DNA from: Bifidobacterium imperatoris
GTDB taxonomy: Bacteria > Actinomycetota > Actinomycetes > Actinomycetales > Bifidobacteriaceae
Reading direction: 5' to 3'
NCBI RefSeq assembly: GCF_002860405.1
Contig: NZ_NMWV01000008.1
Span: 16,085-80,084, forward strand
Length of the DNA: 64,000 bases
The position numbers and the translations under genes were made by a program. Under the pieces are notes generated by a model. The model was not told the DNA's origin and searched no databases. It was given only the letters and a program-made list of their open reading frames with translations. Of this stretch, positions 1-9,088 are shown piece after piece. Every line of letters starts with the position of its first letter. Position 1 is the stretch's first letter.

Positions 1-197
1 GCGTGCGCGTGGTGGATGTGAATCCGGAATCGCTCACCATCGAGGCCACCGGCGCTGAAGGCAAGATCGACGCGCTGCTGGGCCTTCTGGAGCATTACGG
101 CGTGATTGAGCTGGTACGTTCCGGTGCCGTGGCCGTGACCCGCGGACCGCGAGCCCTGAGCGAAAAGGTAATCGGCTCCGAAGTTACCGGTCGATAA
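1..197 (+). CDS. ilvN: Acetolactate synthase small subunit, C-terminal part (cut by window edge)
   Basis: The regulatory subunit of acetohydroxyacid synthase controls the first common step of branched-chain amino acid synthesis and gives valine feedback inhibition. Only the last 65 or so codons are here, in frame from base 3. The segment IEATGAEGKIDALLGLLE, then HYGVIELVRSG and a tail with a basic RGPRALSEK stretch, is typical of the C-terminal domain of actinobacterial IlvN. The start and the ilvB partner lie to the left of the window. A terminator hairpin follows 15 bases after the stop, so this is the end of the operon. Confidence 0.85.
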   Translation, partial: VRVVDVNPESLTIEATGAEGKIDALLGLLEHYGVIELVRSGAVAVTRGPRALSEKVIGSEVTGR

Positions 198-211
198 AGC
201 CAATCCAATAG

Positions 212-263
212 CCTCACGAAGCTTACGCTGATTCCTTATCAGCTTACGTTTCGTGAGGTTTTT
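212..263 (+). terminator. Rho-independent terminator after ilvN
   Basis: Arms CCTCACGAA (212-220) and TTCGTGAGG (250-258) pair and are followed by five T. An inner pair CTGAT/ATCAG extends the structure. Confidence 0.8.
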
Positions 264-276
264 CTATGTTTTGGCA

Positions 277-319
277 TGCTAGCAAAATGCATGCAGATTG
301 TGCTAGCATTGTGCTAGCA
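277..319 (+). promoter_or_regulatory. Probable operator of the toxin-antitoxin operon (three TGCTAGCA palindromes)
   Basis: The 8-bp palindrome TGCTAGCA occurs at 277-284, 301-308 and 312-319, just upstream of the antitoxin gene. Ribbon-helix-helix antitoxins usually repress their own operon by binding such short repeats. The role here is inferred from position. Confidence 0.6.
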
Positions 320-367
320 CAGACAACGATGTCTTTCTTAGGTCGATTTATAGAAAGGAGCGCCAAC

Positions 368-658
368 ATGGCAACCATCACTTTGCGCAAAGTGCCTGAC
401 GACTGCGTAGAAATCTTGAAGAAGGCAGCTAAGAACAACAATCGTTCTATGGAGGCTGAGGCCAAATCGGTATTGGAAGAGTTCACTTCGCAATATGTGG
501 CACACAAAATCGTTACCAATGCGGATTTAGTTCAAGAGATGTGGCGTCTGCTAGACGGACACGGGCTCGGAGAGGATGAAGAACTTGTCCCTCCTCGCAA
601 CACGTATGATACCGAGCCACGACCCGTAGATTTTGGAGACGATGATGATTGTGCTTGA
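368..658 (+). CDS. vapB: FitA/VapB-like ribbon-helix-helix antitoxin
   Basis: This 96-residue protein starts MATITLRKVPDDCVEILKK and continues with a MEAEAKSVLEE helix, the ribbon-helix-helix pattern of FitA-type antitoxins. Such proteins bind the operator through the N-terminal ribbon and neutralise a PIN toxin with their acidic C-terminal tail; this one ends in a run of Asp. The ATG at 368 is chosen because AGAAAGGAG lies 8-16 bases upstream; the longer reading frame from 266 runs over the operator repeats. The 3' end overlaps the toxin gene, so the pair is translationally coupled. Confidence 0.85.
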   Translation: MATITLRKVPDDCVEILKKAAKNNNRSMEAEAKSVLEEFTSQYVAHKIVTNADLVQEMWRLLDGHGLGEDEELVPPRNTYDTEPRPVDFGDDDDCA

Positions 659-1070
659 CACCAACGTGGTCAGTGAAATCCTTAAAAAGGACAACAGCGA
701 TCACAGCGTCATTAACTGGTTCATTCAGCTGCCACCGCAAGAGTGCCGCACGACGACGATTACCATAGCGGAATTGTTGTATGGACTTGCCATCAAGCCT
801 GCTGGGCAGAGAAGGGACAACTTATCTCAAACCATTCAGGCGTTCATCGCAACCTATAGGGACCGGACATGGTCATTTAATCAAACAGCGGCATCTCATT
901 ATGCTGCAATTGCAGCATCACGTCGACAAGCCGGCCGACCCATCGGCGTGCAGGATGCCATGATCGCAGCCATCGCACGCTCCCACGGTGCGGCTGTGGC
1001 CACTCGCAATATCAAAGATTTCGAAGACACCGGCGTCGAGCTCATTAATCCGTGGGAATACGCCAAGTAA
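645..1070 (+). CDS. vapC: PIN-domain toxin, VapC/FitB family
   Basis: A 141-residue PIN-domain ribonuclease, the toxin of the pair. The acidic active-site residues are visible: Asp in MIVLDTNVVSE, Glu in ITIAELLYG, Asp in GVQDAMIAA and Asp in NIKDFED, and the protein ends in the NPW motif seen in FitB. VapC-type toxins cut tRNA or other RNA; FitB is implicated in growth control. ATG 645 is preferred because GGAG at 634-637 gives 7-base spacing; ATG 642 is possible. The gene overlaps the antitoxin by 14 bases. A strong bidirectional hairpin ends the operon. Confidence 0.88.
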   Translation: MIVLDTNVVSEILKKDNSDHSVINWFIQLPPQECRTTTITIAELLYGLAIKPAGQRRDNLSQTIQAFIATYRDRTWSFNQTAASHYAAIAASRRQAGRPIGVQDAMIAAIARSHGAAVATRNIKDFEDTGVELINPWEYAK

Positions 1071-1086
1071 TGTCTCGGTAATCAAA

Positions 1087-1145
1087 GTGCTTTCCTAAAA
1101 AACGTACGCTGACGGCAACTTAGCGTACGTTTTTTAGGAAAGCAC
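1087..1145. terminator. Bidirectional terminator between vapC and the ABC-F gene
   Basis: A perfect 24-bp inverted repeat (1087-1110 and 1122-1145) with an A6/T6 run inside the stem serves both convergent genes. Confidence 0.9.
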
Positions 1146-1149
1146 CGAA

Positions 1150-3405
1150 CTAGCCCAACTGTTCGGAGAGCTCGAGCCATTCGGCTTCGAGATCGTCATT
1201 CTCCGTGTTGATGGCGGTCAACTGCTCGTTGAGTTTGTTGAGGCCTTCGTAGTCGGACGGGTCATGAGCGGCCATCTGCGCTTCAAGGTCGGCCTTCTGC
1301 TCTTCGAGCTTGGCGAGCTTGCGTTCGATGGCATTCACGCGCTTGGACGCCTCATGGAAGGCCTTGCCGGTGAGCTTTGCCGAATCATTCTTGGCTTCCT
1401 CTGATGATGAAGCTGTCTGCGGAGCGGACTGAGGCAGAGATGCAGTAGTCGTCTTACCCTTGCCGGACTTCGTCGAACTGCTGCCCGTACCCGCGAAACC
1501 GGGGTTGTCGGCAGGCAATCCTTTGCCGTTCTTGATGTCCTCGACCATATCGAGGTAATCCTGCACACCGCCGGGCAAGTGGCGTACCTTACCGCCAAGC
1601 AGGGCGAACTGCTGATCGGTGACGCGCTCGAGCAGATAGCGATCGTGGGAGACCACGATCAGCGTACCCGGCCAGGTATCGAGCAGATCCTCCATCACGG
1701 CGAGCATATCGGTGTCCAGATCGTTGCCGGGCTCGTCCATGATGAGCACGTTGGGCTCGTCAAGCAGAATCAGCAACAGCTGCATGCGGCGCTTCTGGCC
1801 ACCGGAGAGGTCGCGAATCGGCGTCATCAGCTGGGCGGACTCGAAGCCGAGTCGTTCCATCAGCTGTCCCGGCGTCACTTCCTTGCCGTCCACGATGTAA
1901 CTCGGCTTATAGCGGGAGAGCACTTCCTTAATCTTGTACTTGCCAAGCTTCTCCAGCTCATCGAGACGCTGTGAAAGCACCGCGAACTTCACCGTTTTGC
2001 CGATGTTCACATGGCCTGCGGTCGGAGTGAGCGAGCCATCGATGAGCTTCAATAGCGTGGATTTGCCGGCACCATTCGCACCAACGATGCCGAAGCGGTC
2101 GCCGGGGCCAATCAGCCACGTCACATCATCCAAGATCTCACGGCCGGAAACCGTCACCTTGCGGGCGGCAGAGGTGGCACCAGCGACTACAGTCTCACCA
2201 TCGGTACCGACTGCGATCGCATCACCGCCGATGGTCTCGCCGCCGGTGTTCATACGGCGGACCTCGCGGTCATCGGCGAGCTGCGGTTTACTGCCCTCGG
2301 TTTCGGCCTTCTTACGAGCCTCTTCCGCAGCCTCGACGGCCTCCGGCACACCGGCATCCACCAGGCGCGGGTCGGTCATGTCGGTGACCGCCACCTCGAT
2401 GGAACCGTGCAGCTGCGGTTCGGCGTACATGGCGTTGACCACGTCCACGTGGGAGGCGGATGCGGAGAGCGCGGCCACGTCCGGGCCGATATCGGCCATA
2501 CCCTGCGGCTTTTCGAAAATCTGCGTCACATCGACGAGATCGACCACCTGCTTGCCGAGACGGGAGGTAGCCATCTGCTTCAGTTCAAGCGTGTTACGCA
2601 TCGGCGGCACATCGGCAATCAATTCGCGTGCGGCCTTGACGTGGAACTTCTGCTTGGTGGAGCGGGCACGGGCGCCTCGGGAGAGCCATGCGAGCTCCTT
2701 GCGGGCCAAGTTGCGGCGCTTGGTTTCACGCACGTCAGCCTGACGATCGCGCTCCACGCGCTGGAGCATGTATGCGGAATAACCGCCCTCGAACGGCTCA
2801 ATCACACCGTCGTGTACTTCCCACATCGACTCGCAGACCTCGTCCAAGAACCAACGGTCGTGGGTGACGAGCAGCAGCGCGCCCTGGCCCTTCGGCCAAC
2901 GGTTCTTCAGGTGCTCGGCAAGCCAGTGAATAGTGACCACATCGAGGTGGTTGGTGGGCTCGTCGAGCGCGAGGATATCCCAGTCCTTGAGCAGCAATCG
3001 GGCCAAATCAGCACGACGGCGCTGGCCACCGGACAGCGAGCCGACTTTGGCGTCAAGGCTCATGCCGCCGAGCAGTGCCTCGACGATTTCACGAGAAGTG
3101 TTATCGGATGCCCATTCGTAATCAGCACGACCTTCCAATGCGGCTTCGCGAATGGTGGCGTTGTCATCCAGCGGGTCGCGCTGGTCGAGCATGCCGAATG
3201 TGAGACCGCCGCGCTTGGTCACACGGCCGGAATCCGGCTCCTGCGCACCGCGGAACAGATGCAGCAGCGTGGATTTGCCATCGCCATTGCGGCCGACGAT
3301 GCCGATGCGGTCACCTTCGAACACACCCTGCGTGACATCAGTGAAGATGGTTTTGGTGGCGAAAGCGAGCGAAACGTGTTCAAGTCCAATATCGTAAGTC
3401 GGCAT
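1150..3405 (-). CDS. ABC-F family ATPase (ribosome-associated, EttA/Uup-like)
   Basis: A 751-residue soluble protein with two ATP-binding cassettes and no membrane segments, the layout of ABC-F translation factors that act at the ribosomal E site. The first cassette has GRNGDGKSTLL, LSGGQRRRADLARLLL and LALDEPTNHLD. The second has GANGAGKSTLLK, LSGGQKRRMQLL and LIMDEPGNDLD. The linker between them is unusually long and acidic, and the second Walker B carries GND in place of the usual TNH. The last 80 residues form a charged coiled coil (RKLAKLEEQKADLEAQM), as in Uup. Which member it is (housekeeping or antibiotic resistance) cannot be told. Confidence 0.88.
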   Translation of the reverse strand: MPTYDIGLEHVSLAFATKTIFTDVTQGVFEGDRIGIVGRNGDGKSTLLHLFRGAQEPDSGRVTKRGGLTFGMLDQRDPLDDNATIREAALEGRADYEWASDNTSREIVEALLGGMSLDAKVGSLSGGQRRRADLARLLLKDWDILALDEPTNHLDVVTIHWLAEHLKNRWPKGQGALLLVTHDRWFLDEVCESMWEVHDGVIEPFEGGYSAYMLQRVERDRQADVRETKRRNLARKELAWLSRGARARSTKQKFHVKAARELIADVPPMRNTLELKQMATSRLGKQVVDLVDVTQIFEKPQGMADIGPDVAALSASASHVDVVNAMYAEPQLHGSIEVAVTDMTDPRLVDAGVPEAVEAAEEARKKAETEGSKPQLADDREVRRMNTGGETIGGDAIAVGTDGETVVAGATSAARKVTVSGREILDDVTWLIGPGDRFGIVGANGAGKSTLLKLIDGSLTPTAGHVNIGKTVKFAVLSQRLDELEKLGKYKIKEVLSRYKPSYIVDGKEVTPGQLMERLGFESAQLMTPIRDLSGGQKRRMQLLLILLDEPNVLIMDEPGNDLDTDMLAVMEDLLDTWPGTLIVVSHDRYLLERVTDQQFALLGGKVRHLPGGVQDYLDMVEDIKNGKGLPADNPGFAGTGSSSTKSGKGKTTTASLPQSAPQTASSSEEAKNDSAKLTGKAFHEASKRVNAIERKLAKLEEQKADLEAQMAAHDPSDYEGLNKLNEQLTAINTENDDLEAEWLELSEQLG

Positions 3406-3457
3406 GATTCACCAATGTAGCGGCATGCTTGCCCATCGGCAGCCTTATGCCACAGAC

Positions 3458-4186
3458 TTACTCAGTCAGCGTCTGCGCATAGGAGTTGCAGCGGGCCGCA
3501 AAGCTGGAGAATACCTGCTCAGCAAGCGGCTGCAGCAGCGGATCATACTGTGCGAACTGTTCACGCAACTGTGACTTCGAGCCGCCGGCATCCTTCAGAT
3601 CCTTGACCATGCTGGGCTCTTCCAGCCATTCATCCAGCAACGAACCGCACACTTCGAGATGGAACTGCAAACCCAGTGCCGAGCCAAGGCGGAATGCCTG
3701 TACTTTGGTACCGGCTGAGCGGGCGAGCAGCTCGCCGCCTTCCGGCAATCCCACCACATCGTTATGCCAATGCAACACATTCAGCTGCTTATCCCACATG
3801 GAGAAGTAGTCGTGCTTTTCCACGCGCTTAATCGGTGCGAAACCGATTTCAGGCGCATCGCCCTTGCGCAATTGGGCGCCAAGCGCCGTGGCGATGATCT
3901 GATGCCCGAGGCACACACCGATTACCGGTTTGCCGGAAGTCACCGCAGCCTTGGCGAGCTTGGCCTCCGTTTTAAGCCCTGGGTACTTGTCGTAATCGAG
4001 CGCCCCCATCGGTCCGCCCATAATCACCACGCCTGCAAGTTCGCCGAAATCGGGAAGATCGGGCTTCTTCTTTTTGGTGATGTTCATCGTCACCGTCTGG
4101 ATGCCGAGATCCTCAAGATTCGACAGGATACGCCCGGGGCGTTCCCACGGAACATGTTGCAAAATGAGCACTTGTGGTGTGACCAT
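3458..4186 (-). CDS. Class I glutamine amidotransferase (GATase1) domain protein
   Basis: A 242-residue stand-alone glutamine amidotransferase domain. The nucleophile elbow GVCLGHQIIA supplies the catalytic Cys, and LQFHLEV with the following Glu supplies the His-Glu pair (FHLE where FHPE is usual). IMGGPMGALD forms the oxyanion region. No synthetase domain is fused, so the ammonia acceptor is unknown; such proteins are often labelled GMP-synthase-like. AGGAGG lies only one base before the ATG, an unusual spacing, so the true start may be a little inside. Confidence 0.8.
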   Translation of the reverse strand: MVTPQVLILQHVPWERPGRILSNLEDLGIQTVTMNITKKKKPDLPDFGELAGVVIMGGPMGALDYDKYPGLKTEAKLAKAAVTSGKPVIGVCLGHQIIATALGAQLRKGDAPEIGFAPIKRVEKHDYFSMWDKQLNVLHWHNDVVGLPEGGELLARSAGTKVQAFRLGSALGLQFHLEVCGSLLDEWLEEPSMVKDLKDAGGSKSQLREQFAQYDPLLQPLAEQVFSSFAARCNSYAQTLTE

Positions 4187-4343
4187 GCCTCCTATTGTGG
4201 CACGAGCGTTTCCCGTTTGCGTTAATTCGGCGGCATGGCGTGCGCCAATTGTGCCTTTCCCCTAGCTGTAGCGTCCGCTTACGCCGTCCACATGCGAGCG
4301 CCATCCAGTTCCATGTCTGGCTTGTTTCCTACGCTTGGAAGCT

Positions 4344-5993
4344 ATGGGAAACAGCCAAGAACCGCATGATTTCAACATTTCCGTTATGCCTTCAAGCCTT
4401 ACGCCCGTACGTGTGGCCAAGGCTGCCGAGGGTTTGAACCTGTACGACACCGCTTCGCATCAGGTCAGCCATTTCGTGCCGCTCAAGCCCGGCCGCGTGG
4501 GCATTTACGTGTGCGGCGCCACCGTGCAGTCCTCCCCGCACATTGGTCATATTCGCGCCGCAGTGGCATTCGATGTAATTCGCCGCTGGTTCCTGAAGCT
4601 TGGCTATCAGGTGACGTTCGTGCGCAATGTGACCGATATCGACGACAAGATTCTTGACAAGGCCGCTGCCGCAGGCCAGCGCTGGTGGGCTCGTGCCTAT
4701 TACTATGAGCGCGAATTCACCGAGGCCTACAACACGCTGGGCGTGCTGCCTCCTACTGTTGAGCCGCGCGCAACCGGTCATATGTCGGACATGATCGATT
4801 TAATTCAGCGCATCATCGACAATGGCCACGGCTATGTGGTGCTGGATGATGAGGGTAAGCCCACCGGCAACGTGTACTTCGATGTGGCTTCCTGGCCGCA
4901 TTATGGCGAGCTCACTCACCAAAAGCAGACTGCTGAGGTGGATGAGGCTGCGGCCGTGGCCGATCGCATGGGACCATCCGTGGATGCCACCGGTGCTGAC
5001 AAGTACAACCCGGTTGACCCAGCCGATGCCTCCCCCGATAAGCATGATCCGCGTGACTTTGCCCTGTGGAAGGCTCCGAAGGACACTGATCCCGAGGATG
5101 CCCGCTGGTCCACGCCGTTCGGCGTCGGCCGCCCGGGCTGGCATATCGAATGCTCCGCTATGTCTCACCGTTATTTGGGCGATGGCTTCGATATTCACGG
5201 TGGCGGTCTGGATTTGCGCTTCCCTCATCACGAGAACGAGATGGCCCAAACTCGTGCAGCGGGCTATCCGTCTGCGGCTCGATGGATGCATTCCGCTTGG
5301 GTGACTGCCAAGGGCGAGAAGATGTCGAAGTCGCTGGGCACCGGTCTGTCCGTACCGTCCGTGCTGGCTGAGCATTCCGCTTGGGTGGTGCGTTACGCCC
5401 TCGGTTCCGTGCAGTACCGTTCGATGCTTGAGTGGTCCGATCAGGCGCTGGTTGAAGCTCAGGCTGCATACGATCGTGTTTCGAACTTCATCGAGCGTGC
5501 CGGCGTGGTGCTCGGCGAGCAGCCGACTCACGATGAGATTGTGGCCGTGTCCGCCGACGAGTTGCCGGCCGACTTCGTGGCCGCGTTGAACGATGACATC
5601 AATGTGTCCGGCGCCACGGCCGCGATTTTCACCGCCATCCGTTCCGGTAATACGCTGCTCTCCAAGCTGGCCGATCGCGTGGATTCCGAAGCCGCCAAGG
5701 CCGAAGTACGTGAGACCTTGGTTTCCGTGCGTGCCATGCTCGATACGCTTGGACTCGACCCGCTGGCTGAGCCGTGGCTCTCTGATGGCGCTGCCGGCGG
5801 CGCTGGTACGGGCGCAGGCGAATCTCCAGAACACACGGCACTTGAGGCTTTGATTGCCGAGCAGCTTCAGGCTCGTCAGGAAGCCCGCAAGGCTCGCGAC
5901 TTCGCCAAGGCTGATGCCATTCGCGATGCGTTGAGCGCAGCCGGCATCGCCATCGAAGATGGTCCGCAAGGCTCCACGTGGAGCTTGAAGTAG
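4344..5993 (+). CDS. cysS: Cysteine--tRNA ligase
   Basis: Class I aminoacyl-tRNA synthetase that charges tRNA-Cys. The HIGH signature appears as SSPHIGHIRAA and the KMSKS signature as GEKMSKSLG. Zinc-binding residues are in YVCGATVQS, WHIECSAM and FPHHENE. The protein is about 549 residues, longer than most because of an insertion around DATGADKYNPVDPADAS, as in other bifidobacteria. The start is uncertain: ATG 4344 has no proper Shine-Dalgarno sequence, TTG 4335 and ATG 4386 are alternatives, and a leaderless start is possible. A strong terminator follows. Confidence 0.95.
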   Translation: MGNSQEPHDFNISVMPSSLTPVRVAKAAEGLNLYDTASHQVSHFVPLKPGRVGIYVCGATVQSSPHIGHIRAAVAFDVIRRWFLKLGYQVTFVRNVTDIDDKILDKAAAAGQRWWARAYYYEREFTEAYNTLGVLPPTVEPRATGHMSDMIDLIQRIIDNGHGYVVLDDEGKPTGNVYFDVASWPHYGELTHQKQTAEVDEAAAVADRMGPSVDATGADKYNPVDPADASPDKHDPRDFALWKAPKDTDPEDARWSTPFGVGRPGWHIECSAMSHRYLGDGFDIHGGGLDLRFPHHENEMAQTRAAGYPSAARWMHSAWVTAKGEKMSKSLGTGLSVPSVLAEHSAWVVRYALGSVQYRSMLEWSDQALVEAQAAYDRVSNFIERAGVVLGEQPTHDEIVAVSADELPADFVAALNDDINVSGATAAIFTAIRSGNTLLSKLADRVDSEAAKAEVRETLVSVRAMLDTLGLDPLAEPWLSDGAAGGAGTGAGESPEHTALEALIAEQLQARQEARKARDFAKADAIRDALSAAGIAIEDGPQGSTWSLK

Positions 5994-6017
5994 CGCCTTC
6001 AAGTTAACTGGGCTGAT

Positions 6018-6060
6018 ACGCAGAATGGCTCCGTGGGACTGTCACGGAGCCATTCTGCGT
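6018..6060. terminator. Bidirectional terminator between cysS and the cation transporter gene
   Basis: Perfect 18-bp inverted repeat (6018-6035 and 6043-6060) with a 7-base loop between two convergent genes. Confidence 0.8.
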
Positions 6061-6082
6061 TACAAGGATTAGCGATATCAAA

Positions 6083-6991
6083 TCAGTCGAATACGAAGTC
6101 CACATCAACGATGTGCAGACGTTTGGTGAGCGCCTTCTCCAGCGAGCGTTTGCATTCCACGAGATTCGCCACGTCAATGGTCTCGCCGGTTCCGGCCAAA
6201 TACACATCGACCGTGTAGTTCATGCCGGTTTTAAAAATTAGCGTCTGCTCATATTCGGTGTTAAGCGGCAGATGCTGCTGTGCAGTCGCTTCTACGAACG
6301 CATTGGTTTCGTCATCATCGTGAATGCCGCCAACCAGTTCCACGAACGCTTCTTTCAGTACGCTGAACGGCTCTTTGATGGTCAACGCGACCAGTACCAC
6401 GGTGATGAAGAAGTCACCGGTGTAATGCAGGAAGTCCAATGGACCATTTGTAGGCAGCACCATCAGGAACACTGCCACTGCGCCGATGCCGAATGACATC
6501 GCACCATCAACCAGCGTGCTTTTGCATTCGGCGGTAAGCATGGTGCTCGCGTTGCGAATAGAGCGGTTTTCACGGCGGTAGTACATAAACAGGCCGAAGC
6601 AGATCAGCACGGTCACAACTTCGTAAATCACTACAGGTCCGGTGACGATGCGTTCGCCGTCGCCTAGTACGAAGTAGTCGTAGGCTACCTGGCAGACGTC
6701 AATCAGCGAATACACCAGCAAGGACATGGTGAAGATGGCTTTGCAAATCGCATAGATCGGCTCCAACGCGAACATGCCATTGGGGAAACGTTCGGTGGTA
6801 CGCACGGTTCGAGTGGAGAGATACACCGCCACAAGACCCGATAACACGGATATGGCGGTGAAGGAGAAATCGAGGAACATGGCCTTCAGGCCGGTCATAA
6901 AGAACACGGCCATGCCGGCGGCAACCTGAATAATATTGACAACAATGCCAACAATCAGGGCTTTGCGTTCGATGGTTTTCGTTTGGGGCAT
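6083..6991 (-). CDS. Cation diffusion facilitator family transporter
   Basis: A 302-residue membrane protein related to CDF divalent-cation exporters (Zn/Co/Fe/Mn out, H+ in). Membrane segments begin with ALIVGIVVNIIQVAAGMAVF, and LKAMFLDFSFTAISVLSG carries an Asp where CDF proteins bind metal. The C-terminal third is soluble, fitting the CDF cytoplasmic dimerisation domain, although it is divergent. The start at 6991 is chosen over 7018 because GGAAGG sits 7 bases upstream of it. The metal is not predictable. Confidence 0.75.
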   Translation of the reverse strand: MPQTKTIERKALIVGIVVNIIQVAAGMAVFFMTGLKAMFLDFSFTAISVLSGLVAVYLSTRTVRTTERFPNGMFALEPIYAICKAIFTMSLLVYSLIDVCQVAYDYFVLGDGERIVTGPVVIYEVVTVLICFGLFMYYRRENRSIRNASTMLTAECKSTLVDGAMSFGIGAVAVFLMVLPTNGPLDFLHYTGDFFITVVLVALTIKEPFSVLKEAFVELVGGIHDDDETNAFVEATAQQHLPLNTEYEQTLIFKTGMNYTVDVYLAGTGETIDVANLVECKRSLEKALTKRLHIVDVDFVFD

Positions 6992-7326
6992 CGGTGGTCC
7001 TTCCGTATTGCACGGCATGTCTGCGTTGGCCCGCTACTTCACTGGCCGGCTAGTTCCAGCCGGCTCGATTCGCGAGGGCGCACGGCAGTCTGCGTATAGG
7101 GCGGTGTCCAAGGATTTTCAAAACTGCATAAGCATTCCAAAAAACACTGGATTTTTGCCATTCCATAGTAGCGGACACCCCTCGATCGGCATGGGACCAG
7201 TTGTGCCGTGAGCGGACGAGCCTTTGCAGGAGCATTCCCACATGAATGTGTATTTTGCGAGAAAAGCACGCGGCATGATTGCAGTACGGCGCAATTTCCC
7301 GCGTGGCGGCTAGACTGTTGCCCATT
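6992..7326. other. Intergenic region between divergent cation transporter and ffh genes
   Basis: No credible gene is seen. A GCCGGCT/AGCCGGC hairpin lies at 7045-7064. The region should hold both divergent promoters, but no convincing -35/-10 pair was found by eye. Confidence 0.5.
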
Positions 7327-8994
7327 ATGGCAGCTTTTTCATCTTTAACTGACAGGCTCTCGAATGCGTTCAAGCATCTGAAGAGCAAGGGCAAACTTTC
7401 CGAAGCGGACATCGACGGCACTATCCGTGAAATCCGCCGTGCACTGCTCGACGCCGATGTGGCGCTCGACGTGGTTCGCTCCTTCACCGGCAAGGTGCGC
7501 GAGCGTGCGCTGGGCACCGAGGTTTCCGAGGCACTGAACCCTGCACAGCAGGTGGTGAAGATCGTCAACGAAGAGCTCACCGATGTGCTCGGCCAGGGCG
7601 TGGACCGCCCGTTGAACTTCGCTAAGAATCCGCCGACGATTATTATGCTCGCGGGTCTTCAGGGTGCCGGTAAGACCACGCTGGCCGGCAAGCTTGGCTA
7701 CTGGCTGAAGGATTCCGGCCATACGCCGCTGCTGGTGGCAGCTGATTTGCAGCGTCCGAACGCCGTGACCCAGCTGCAGGTAGTTGGCGAGCGCGCTGGT
7801 GTGCCGGTGTATGCGCCAGAGAAGGGCGTGCAGTCTGATGGTGGCGAGGCCGTTGCCGCTCCGGGCCAGGTATCTGGCGACCCGGTGAAGGTGGCACGCG
7901 ACTCCATCGCCTTCGCCAAGCAGAAGCTGTATGACACGGTGATCATCGATACCGCTGGTCGTTTGGGCGTTGACGAAGAGCTGATGAAGCAGGCTCGCGA
8001 TATTCGCGATGCCGTGCAGCCCAATGAGATTTTATTCGTTATCGATGCGATGATCGGCCAGGATGCCGTCAAGACCGCCAAAGCTTTCGATGAGGGCGTG
8101 GACTTCACCGGCGTGGTGCTTTCCAAGCTCGATGGCGATGCCCGCGGTGGTGCGGCCCTGTCCGTAGCTTCCGTGACCGGCAAGCCGATCTTGTTCGCCT
8201 CCACCGGCGAAGGCCTGAAGGATTTCGAGGTCTTCCATCCGGATCGTATGGCTTCCCGCATCCTCGACATGGGTGACATCATGACCCTGATCGAGCAGGC
8301 GCAGAAGCAGTTCGACGAGGAGGAGGCCCGCAAGGCCGCCGAGAAGATTTCCGAAGGTTCCTTCGGCTTGGATGACTTCCTGGATCAACTGCAGCAGGTG
8401 CGCAAGCTCGGTTCGATGAAGTCCCTGCTCGGCATGATTCCGGGTATGGCCCAGCATCGTAAGGAACTGGAGCAGTTCGACGAGAAGGAAATCGACCGCA
8501 CTGAGGCGATTATCCGTTCGATGACTCCTGCTGAGCGTCGTGATCCTTCGATTATCAATGGTTCTCGCCGTGCCCGTATCGCCTATGGTTCTGGCGTTAC
8601 GGTTTCTCAGGTCAATGCTCTGCTGCAACGTTTCGAGCAGGCTGCGAAGATGATGAAGCGTATGGCCAATCGTTCTGGCATGGGCGGCGGCATTCCCGGC
8701 TTCGGCGGCCCGGCTATGGGCGGCGGTAAGAAGAAGGGCAAGGGTAAGAACAAGAAGAAGGGCGGCAAATCCGGCAACCCGATGAAGCGTGAGGCTGAGG
8801 AGAAGGCATTACGCGATAAGTTGGCCGGCAAGTCCTCTGGTTCTGGCTCTACTGGAGGCTCCGCTTTCGCTAAGAAGCCGCAGAATCCGGCTCTGCCTGC
8901 AGGCCTTGAGCAGATGATGAACAATGCTGAGGGTGACGGCATGGAATTGCCGCCGAATCTTGGCGGCGGCATCGGTGGCCTGTTCGGCCGCTGA
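7327..8994 (+). CDS. ffh: Signal recognition particle protein Ffh
   Basis: The SRP54 GTPase binds signal sequences on nascent chains with 4.5S RNA and delivers ribosomes to FtsY. The N domain begins MAAFSSLTDRLSNAFKHL. The G domain has GLQGAGKTT, DTAGR, and SKLDGDARGG. The M domain (about 300-440) includes LLGMIPGM and RRARIAYGSG. The Gly/Lys-rich and Met-rich tail of over 100 residues is long compared with E. coli Ffh, as is common in actinobacteria. There is a Gly/Ala-rich insertion (GVQSDGGEAVAAPGQVSG) in the G domain. The start at 7327 fits the family; the upstream frame extension is not conserved-looking. It is 555 residues. Confidence 0.95.
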   Translation: MAAFSSLTDRLSNAFKHLKSKGKLSEADIDGTIREIRRALLDADVALDVVRSFTGKVRERALGTEVSEALNPAQQVVKIVNEELTDVLGQGVDRPLNFAKNPPTIIMLAGLQGAGKTTLAGKLGYWLKDSGHTPLLVAADLQRPNAVTQLQVVGERAGVPVYAPEKGVQSDGGEAVAAPGQVSGDPVKVARDSIAFAKQKLYDTVIIDTAGRLGVDEELMKQARDIRDAVQPNEILFVIDAMIGQDAVKTAKAFDEGVDFTGVVLSKLDGDARGGAALSVASVTGKPILFASTGEGLKDFEVFHPDRMASRILDMGDIMTLIEQAQKQFDEEEARKAAEKISEGSFGLDDFLDQLQQVRKLGSMKSLLGMIPGMAQHRKELEQFDEKEIDRTEAIIRSMTPAERRDPSIINGSRRARIAYGSGVTVSQVNALLQRFEQAAKMMKRMANRSGMGGGIPGFGGPAMGGGKKKGKGKNKKKGGKSGNPMKREAEEKALRDKLAGKSSGSGSTGGSAFAKKPQNPALPAGLEQMMNNAEGDGMELPPNLGGGIGGLFGR

Positions 8995-9010
8995 TTTTCA
9001 GCTGATTTCC

Positions 9011-9040
9011 GGCTCCCCTCCACGGAGGGGAGCCTCTTTT
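9011..9040 (+). terminator. Rho-independent terminator after ffh
   Basis: GGCTCCCCT pairs with AGGGGAGCC across a short loop, followed by TCTTTT. Confidence 0.85.
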
Positions 9041-9088
9041 GTACTTCAGTAGTTCAGTACTTAGTTTGCTGCGTAAGGAGTTTTGTTT